Origin: Pelomyxa schiedti
Lineage: Eukaryota; Evosea; Pelobiontida; Pelomyxidae
Assembly: GCA_020536535.1 (NCBI GenBank)
Contig: JAHLWZ010000966.1
Span: 1-36,865, forward strand
Direction: 5' to 3'
Length of the DNA stretch: 36,865 nt
Made by a program: the position numbers and the translations under genes. Positions 31,663 through 36,865 of this stretch are shown piece after piece (the stretch's first letter is position 1; each line of letters starts with the position of its first letter). Under the pieces are notes generated by a model. The model made no database searches, was not told the DNA's origin, and was given only the letters and a program-made list of their open reading frames with translations.

Positions 31663-32840
31663 TTAGGACTTGGATGCTACTGGTGCTGGCTGCTCGGTCT
31701 TCTTTGGTGCTGGTGCCTTCTTGGTCTGCTTCTCGGCTGGTTTCTTGGCGGACTTGCCTGCCTGTGTTGGGGCCTTCTTGGGTGCCTTGGCCTTCTTGGC
31801 AGCTGCCTTGGCTTTCTTGGCCTTGGCCTTCTTGTCCTTCTGCTCCTTCCTCTTCTTGTCTCGCTCCTCCTTGCCCTCGGTGCGTTTCTTGACCAGGTCT
31901 GCGGCCTTCTTCTTGAGCTTGGCCTCCTTGGCTTTCCGCACTACAGCGACCGCCTCGAGATTTTTCTTCTTAGCTTCGTCTCGTTTGGCGGAGATGCGGG
32001 CCTGGCGCTCACGGAGAATCTGACCGGCGCGAGAGCGAATAGCAGTGGAAAGCTGTTGGTGTTTGTTTTTTGTTTTTTGTTTGGTGGAAACAGTTAGCGG
32101 GGTAAAAGAAGATAATGGAAGAAGAGAGCGCACCTTTCTGCGGAGGCCGAGTCTCTGGAACCTTTCGAAGTCAGTAAGTCCTCTCTTGACCTTGGTTGCA
32201 TCGATTTGATGGAACCACTTGGAATAGCGCCACTTTCTCATGACGCCCTCCTGTGCGACAGTTAAGTTGGGTTACAGCGTAACAAAAAGAAAAGAACAAT
32301 CTCACTGACCTTTTTGAAGACCTGAGCAAGTGCCTTGGAGCCAAAGGTATTTTGGATGGGGATGACGTAATCGGTGAGGGCAACTCTTTTGAGGGGCATT
32401 GCTTGTCGGCAAACTCCGGTTACGGACCTTGGGCCATCAATAAGAACCTTCCAAAAGTCAGACTGAAAACACAGGGAAGCGTGGGTGTAGGTTGTGATGC
32501 CAAAGGGTGTTTGAGTGTTGGTTGGTGGGGTTGGCAAACTCGGTTTTCGTCGATGATATCCACGATGGTAGCAAGTTTGCCATTGTCGGGGCCATAGTTA
32601 ACAAGGACAACGCGGCCCACTTGGACGAACTTCTTGTACAACTAACAAGAAAAATTACTATCGCCTCAAAAACGGTGTTGGAGGTAGGGAGTGAAGCCCA
32701 CAAAAACAAAATAAATGCATCATAGAAACGAGACGAAACGTTGCGAAAAAAAAAAACCGAAGAAACGAAGCCGACGTTGCGGAAAAAAACGAAAATGAAA
32801 CAAGTGGGTAGCGTGTTGTTGTTTTCTGGGGGCCTACCAT
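31663..32840 (-). CDS. RPL14: Large ribosomal subunit protein eL14
   Basis: Matches eL14: [65 protein letters not shown] and [17 protein letters not shown], followed by a Lys/Ala-rich tail ([12 protein letters not shown]) like that of animal L14. Exons, minus strand: 32840-32838 (the start codon alone), 32641-32540, 32447-32310, 32250-32134, 32052-31663. The sum is 250 codons. Intron 1 directly follows the ATG (GTAGGC, 196 nt) and is the longest intron mapped here; placing the start there is inferred, since the conserved core has no in-frame ATG before it. Splitting right at or after the ATG is common in ribosomal protein genes. It lies 135 bases upstream of the RING-like gene, on the same strand. 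Confidence 0.92.
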
Positions 32841-33108
32841 CACGTATCGTCGCGTGACAAACAAAAACAAAAAATGGAGCCGGACTACGGTGGCCGATTT
32901 TCAGGATCAAAAGGAAAAAAAAAGAAAAAAATTGTAGGCACTTTGCTATTGTAAATTTCTAAAAAAAGGTCTCAACGTCATTAGATTTTTTCCTCCTCAA
33001 CTGCGATTCTCCTCAATCATTTTTTCTTTCCATCTGTTGTGCCAAGCCAAGGATGCACAAAGAGAAGCGAAACAACACAAGAACGAAACACGGCCATTGT
33101 TAAAACGT

Positions 33109-34473
33109 TTAACACTTGGTGTGTATGATGGAAGGCCCACATGAACTGTATTCCTCTTTGGTAACGCACATCCCGGGAAAGGACCCAAGACTGGCAACAA
33201 TGGAACCGCCAAGCCAAGCGGAACAGGCACGTTCCTCGGGAGCCACGACTTTAACCTTGAGAGACACGGGGGCCAGCGTGGGTGCCAGTGTACCCATTTC
33301 CTTCCGCATGCGTTCTTTCATGTTGGGAAACAGAGTGCTGCCTCCTCTAGAATGGATATCAATTGTTTGTGCGGTAAATGGAGAGATGGTGCATACGAAA
33401 GTACAATATTCCCGTAAAGCTTCCCTCTTACTTCGGGGTCACACTGTTTTATTGCCTCGTAACACAGTTCATGCAACCCCAATGCACATCCACAATTCCC
33501 TTTCATCCCACGGATATTGGGTTGGAATAAAGCTTCAGGGCATTTTACACGCTCCACGCCAACAGGGACAAGTCTTCCATCTGGTAGACGATACTTCTCT
33601 GTCCTGACAGGGCCTCTCATTTCCATTTCAAAATTAAGTGAAATCATTCCTAGCTAGAAGGTTTAGTTGTAATTAACCCACATGACATTGGCAACCTTTT
33701 CTTTTATGTCTTCAACGCGTTCTCTTAAGAATAAATGTCCGCATTCTGTCACAAGGGAGAGCATATACTCATTTAACTGAAGTCCTGCTACATCTCCCTT
33801 CATTGATGCATGAACAATTGGTACAGAATCTCGTATTGGAACCACATGCGAGGCCCCATGGCCTACTTCAACAACTGTTCCATCTAGCCTTCCACTGGCA
33901 AACAGCGACAACAGTGTTGTTGTTGATATGCGAAATGTCTGCGCATCAAGAGATTCAAAAGCCAGTTGCGTTAGGCGTTCCCTGCAGGCCCTCGAGTTGA
34001 AAGGCGGTTCACAAATGAGGATGCCACTAGGTGATTGTGATGTCTGATCGTTCTGTGAAATAGAGGTAGTGTTAGTCTCATCATCTTCGTCATCGTTTCC
34101 TTCACTGGCACAACAAGTAATTGCGTGCTTTGCTAGATGCTCCATTGTCGCCCAGTCCTGTATCACGCCTCGTTGAACAGGCCAAATTGCGTCTCTGTGC
34201 TTTCTCGCATCATCGCCAACCACTGTGAATACTGTGAGCTCCAAAGTGGAGGTATTAAAAGTAGCGGCTTTTTTTTTTTGGCAGCGTAATCAATGAATGT
34301 GGCACCATTCTTTTTGCGGTTGTAATTTGTAGTTGTCAGGAGTGTGCGAAATCACCCACAGAACCGCCTGACGTGCGCAATACTGATGGAAACACTGTTG
34401 GCTCGTCATCGCCCGCCAATCCCGCCTTAGAATACAATGACCCAAGATCTACGACACCAACGCCTTCCCGCAT
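33109..34473 (-). CDS. Divergent actin-family protein, 385 aa
   Basis: Exons, minus strand: 34473-34365, 34231-33678, 33653-33397, 33346-33109; the sum is 386 codons. Length and order match actin (375 aa): [19 protein letters not shown] (phosphate loop 1), [73 protein letters not shown] and GPSIIHTKC at the end. Phosphate loop 2 reads [14 protein letters not shown] where actin has VMDSGDGVTH, so the key Asp154 is Glu and Asp157 is His. An acidic Ser/Thr/Asp-rich insert replaces part of subdomain 2/1, and the final Phe is missing. Such changes suggest an actin-related protein or a fast-evolving actin with altered nucleotide handling. Which ARP class cannot be told by eye. Intron 2 is only 24 nt. 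Confidence 0.9.
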
Positions 34474-34932
34474 CTTCTCGGTTTTTATCGTTTTTTTGAT
34501 CAATCGCCAAATCCACTTTGATCGGGAAAACGCCACTGAGAGCAATTTTATCAAAAACAGAAGCGTTGATGTTTAGTCGTTGATCAGGCATTGCATTTGA
34601 CACATGATTATTTCTATGAACGGACACTCAACCAAATCCGTCGTGTGGCTTGTTAGTTTAGATGAAAAAAATACAACAGAAGAAATGTACACACGAATTT
34701 CGAAACGAAAAAAAACAAGAAAAACAAAAGCAACATCTCAGTAACGCCACATTGCCGACACTCCTACACGCCAACAACCAAGCCAACAAAACAACGACAA
34801 GGAGAAAAACCAAGCCTGTAGGTATTGCAACACTAACACCTGATAAATAAAACCCATAACACACCTTCACTAATACCCCATCACTCCCACACATCCCCGC
34901 CACCTCCAATCGACATCCCTCCCTCCTCTGCC
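34474..34932. other. Divergent upstream region, actin-like gene and Pro/Ser-rich gene
   Basis: About 459 bases between two divergent starts. It is A-rich on the plus strand from about 34660 to 34810. I see no further exon or RNA. It should contain both promoters. Confidence 0.35.
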
Positions 34933-35223
34933 ATGCGCAAGCGTTCCAACATAGCATCGCAGAGCCCACCGCTCCCGGCCCCCCCGTCGCCCGCCCGCTC
35001 GCCCTCGCCGTCCCCCTCGCCCCCGCCCCCTCCCCCGCCGCTTCCCTCCACCTCCCCGCCTCCCCCGCTGCTCCTGCACCCAGCAGCCGCCGCCGCCTCG
35101 TCCTCGTCGTCCTCCGCCTCGGGCTCCTACACTCCACATTCCCAACATACACCTCTCCATGATGTGGCCTGGCCTGAAGTTGGTTTTCGACTTCAGGAAG
35201 GTAGGCCATTGTTTTCGTTATGA
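34933..35223 (+). CDS. Pro/Ser-rich N-terminal exon of an unknown gene, interrupted by a LINE
   Basis: ATG 34933 opens a frame of 96 residues: MRKRSNIASQSP, a long run of Pro/Ser, poly-Ala and poly-Ser, then a non-repetitive end YTPHSQHTPLHDVAWPEVGF and RLQEG. The last residues before the stop at 35221-35223 (GRPLFSL) are read from sequence that looks like retrotransposon. A GTAGGC at about 35200 could be a donor, or it could mark the junction with the LINE. No downstream exon lies inside the window. The 80-odd residues that precede the junction have the Ser/Pro bias seen at the N-termini of several other genes here. Function unknown. Confidence 0.4.
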   Translation: MRKRSNIASQSPPLPAPPSPARSPSPSPSPPPPPPPLPSTSPPPPLLLHPAAAAASSSSSSASGSYTPHSQHTPLHDVAWPEVGFRLQEGRPLFSL

Positions 35224-35264
35224 TGCGGTTGTCAGTATTGGGAGGGGAAATTGGCCTTGATTCA

Positions 35265-36722
35265 TCAATTCTTGTTGTTCCTTCCACTTTCGGGAAGGCA
35301 AAGAACAGGGAATCGTTGAAATGTGTGCTTTGTTAACCAGTGGAACATATTGCATAATATGATGGCTGACAGCTTAGGTAGGGTTTTCCACGCCGCAAAG
35401 CTGATGCCATCTGGTCCTGGGGCTGATTTGGATTTGCATGAAAGAATTGCTGCCTCTACATCATCAGGGGTCAACATTGGAATTGGGCCTAGTTTTTTCC
35501 GGTATTTGCTCAGAAGGGTCTTCAGGGCCTCTCCATCTGATGATATCAGACCCAGGAGAGGGGCCCAGAATTCCTTAGTTATTTCATCTTTCCTCAGGGA
35601 GTTACTGGTCAGGTTTTGGGTTGTGGGGTCCAACATTTGAGCATAAAGACTGCTTTTTGCTGGAATCTCAGGGAATGGTGTGCGCTTCTTCTTGGGGATT
35701 TTGATGTCTAATTGGGTTTTAACCCATGTGATTGCCTCTTGTATTTGGTCGAACAGATCTGCTACCTCCTTGTTTCTTTCAATGATGGTCAAGGCTTCTG
35801 TTGCAGATGCTTTCTGCAACTTAAGCAATGCTGAGAGAGTGTCCTGCTGTGTGTTGTTGTGGTTGTTCATCGTTTGCCATGCAGCTTTGGTTAGTAGCCT
35901 CTTGTAGGTCTTCCAGCATGCCACTGGATTGTCAGGGAGGCTTTCTGGAAGGATTCTCAGGAGGTGCAACTTGTATGCTGGGTTTTCAAAAGTCCATCTT
36001 GGGGGTCTGTCCTTGTTCCATTCAGTCTTGATTCTAGTGGTGACTGTCAGCAAGATTGGGAAGTGATCTGAGGCGTTGGATTCCCAGGTGGTAACCTGGG
36101 AAATAAGGTTTTTGGCTTTGGTGCATGCGGCATGATCTAAGGTGTAGCAGGTGCTGTTTTGAATGAATGTAGGAGACTTGGTTTCAACTGGGTGAACATC
36201 CCAGTTTTCCATGGTTGACATTGCTGCTTGTCTCAGGTTTGCTGACCTTTCAAAAGAAGGGTGTTGGTGTTTGAAGAGTGGGATATTGAAATCCCCTATC
36301 AGGATGGTTGCCGATGTGTTACTTGGGGTGTATCTTTTGTTGGTGTGTTCCCAGAAGTCCGCCGCTTCTGGGTGGCCTAAGTATGGGGCATAGACACCGA
36401 TGATGTCTAAGGCTTGATTCTCCCAGAGAATTTGAACCTTGGACATTCGGCCTTCCATCAGGACTTCGGGTTGTGTGGGGTTGAGGGATTTGAGAATCCC
36501 TATTGCCACACCATCTGTGTTGTGGCGTCCGTTCATGAACCACCAGTATTTTGGGTTCAGGTTGGAGGTGTTGTAGTGTGCTTGTTCTGTGGAGTGTGTT
36601 TCTGTAATTACAAGGATATGTGTGTTGATTGCGTTGATTGTGTCTTTGATTTGTTTGAGTTTGGGTGTTGGTGCTGTGGCTAGCCCCTGCACGTTCCACG
36701 ATAATACTCTTAAGCTGGTCAT
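35265..36722 (-). pseudogene. LINE ORF2: endonuclease plus 5' part of reverse transcriptase (frameshifted)
   Basis: 485 codons from ATG 36722 to a stop at 35265-35267. The endonuclease/exonuclease/phosphatase domain is complete by motif: LSWNVQGL (metal Asn), TETHST (metal Glu), IGDFNIP, and SDHFPILL (catalytic Asp-His). A linker of about 170 residues follows, then KSKSAPGPDGISFAAWK, the first conserved block of LINE reverse transcriptases. After LTKHTF the frame ends in a short unrelated tail. In another frame the expected next block continues: FPKVEGTTRIDESRPIS and NTDNRIITK. A one- or two-base indel near 35335 therefore broke it. The catalytic YADD region would lie further 3' and is missing. 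The encoded protein would nick DNA but could not copy RNA, so the copy is dead. Confidence 0.85.
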
Positions 36723-36865
36723 TGCTTATTAGGTGGTTTTATCGGGGGATGAATTGATTTACCTGCAGAAATTGGAAATGCAAAAAAGCACATTGTAACT
36801 TGTACAGTGACCAAAGGACTGAAGGATATAGTTCTACTGGGCTGGGCTGTGATACCACTACAATG
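36719..36865 (-). CDS. LINE ORF1, C-terminal end (partial)
   Basis: The minus-strand frame is open from the window edge for 48 codons and stops with TGA at 36721-36719. This TGA overlaps the ORF2 ATG (36722-36720) as ATGA, a layout known in LINEs that make ORF2 by termination and re-initiation. The visible tail is not distinctive (ending IHPPIKPPNKQ), and the ORF1 body lies outside the window. Confidence 0.55.
   Translation of the reverse strand, partial: HCSGITAQPSRTISFSPLVTVQVTMCFFAFPISAGKSIHPPIKPPNKQ

Larger units (their letters stand above)
35200..36865 (-). mobile_element. Non-LTR (LINE) retrotransposon, decayed, truncated on its 3' side
   Basis: On the minus strand, an ORF1 end is followed by an ORF2 with an apurinic-type endonuclease and the start of a reverse transcriptase. 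The element enters from the right edge of the window. It stops near 35200, where sequence of a host Pro/Ser-rich exon begins, so about two thirds of the reverse transcriptase and the 3' end are absent. The exact junction is uncertain by about 15 bases. A frame change lies near 35335. Confidence 0.85.

Noticed and set aside
34658-35287. Minus-strand ORF of 209 codons across the Pro/Ser-rich exon
   Set aside because: Only its first part is LINE reverse transcriptase; the rest is a shadow of host low-complexity and upstream sequence.

Overview
The window is nuclear DNA of a eukaryote, almost certainly a free-living protist with a compact, intron-rich genome. Most genes are cut by GT-AG introns of about 40-60 nt (extremes 22 and 196 nt). 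TAA, TAG and TGA all act as stops. Genes sit tens to a few hundred bases apart on both strands. Most gene models here were built by joining exons by hand, using reading phase and similarity to known families; in nearly all of them the exon lengths sum to whole codons. The exact lineage cannot be fixed from the sequence. A bacterial-type B12/radical-SAM enzyme and a PepD-type dipeptidase would fit an anaerobic or microaerophilic protist, but that is inference.

Layout. 1-3012 (+): the 3' end of a Gln/Ala-repeat gene, a hidden four-exon small gene, and an intronless Sel1-repeat protein. 3823-7018 (-): a RING/B-box/coiled-coil/Sel1 fusion, divergent from UTP14 (7454-10902, +), which is followed by a small two-TM protein. 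11779-14772 (-): CAF-1 large subunit. 15050-17260 (+): a Rab GTPase, then protein phosphatase inhibitor 2. 17417-18122 (-): a DUSP23-like phosphatase, divergent from a PepD-type dipeptidase (18610-20626, +).

20770-21245 holds two head-to-head U1 snRNA genes, one with a changed 5' splice-site recognition sequence. Next on + come a B12-type radical SAM enzyme (21630-23943) and eIF2B alpha (24039-26146). 26699-28320 (-) is a GOST-family seven-TM protein, divergent from a small membrane protein (28556-29021, +). On the minus strand follow a RING/TRAF-zinc-finger/pentapeptide-repeat protein (29061-31527), ribosomal protein L14e (31663-32840) and a divergent actin-family protein (33109-34473). The right edge holds the first exon of an unknown Pro/Ser-rich gene, running into a decayed LINE retrotransposon (about 35200-36865, -).

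Most content is housekeeping: ribosome biogenesis (UTP14), ribosome (L14e), translation initiation (eIF2B alpha), chromatin assembly (CAF-1), trafficking (Rab, GOST), signalling (inhibitor 2, DUSP) and splicing (U1). The most notable items are the paired U1 genes. One carries ACATACCTG instead of ACTTACCTG, which would pair better with GTATGT donors, and GTAT donors are common in the introns mapped here. Next in interest are two multidomain RING proteins with unusual repeat modules and the intron-bearing B12/radical-SAM gene.
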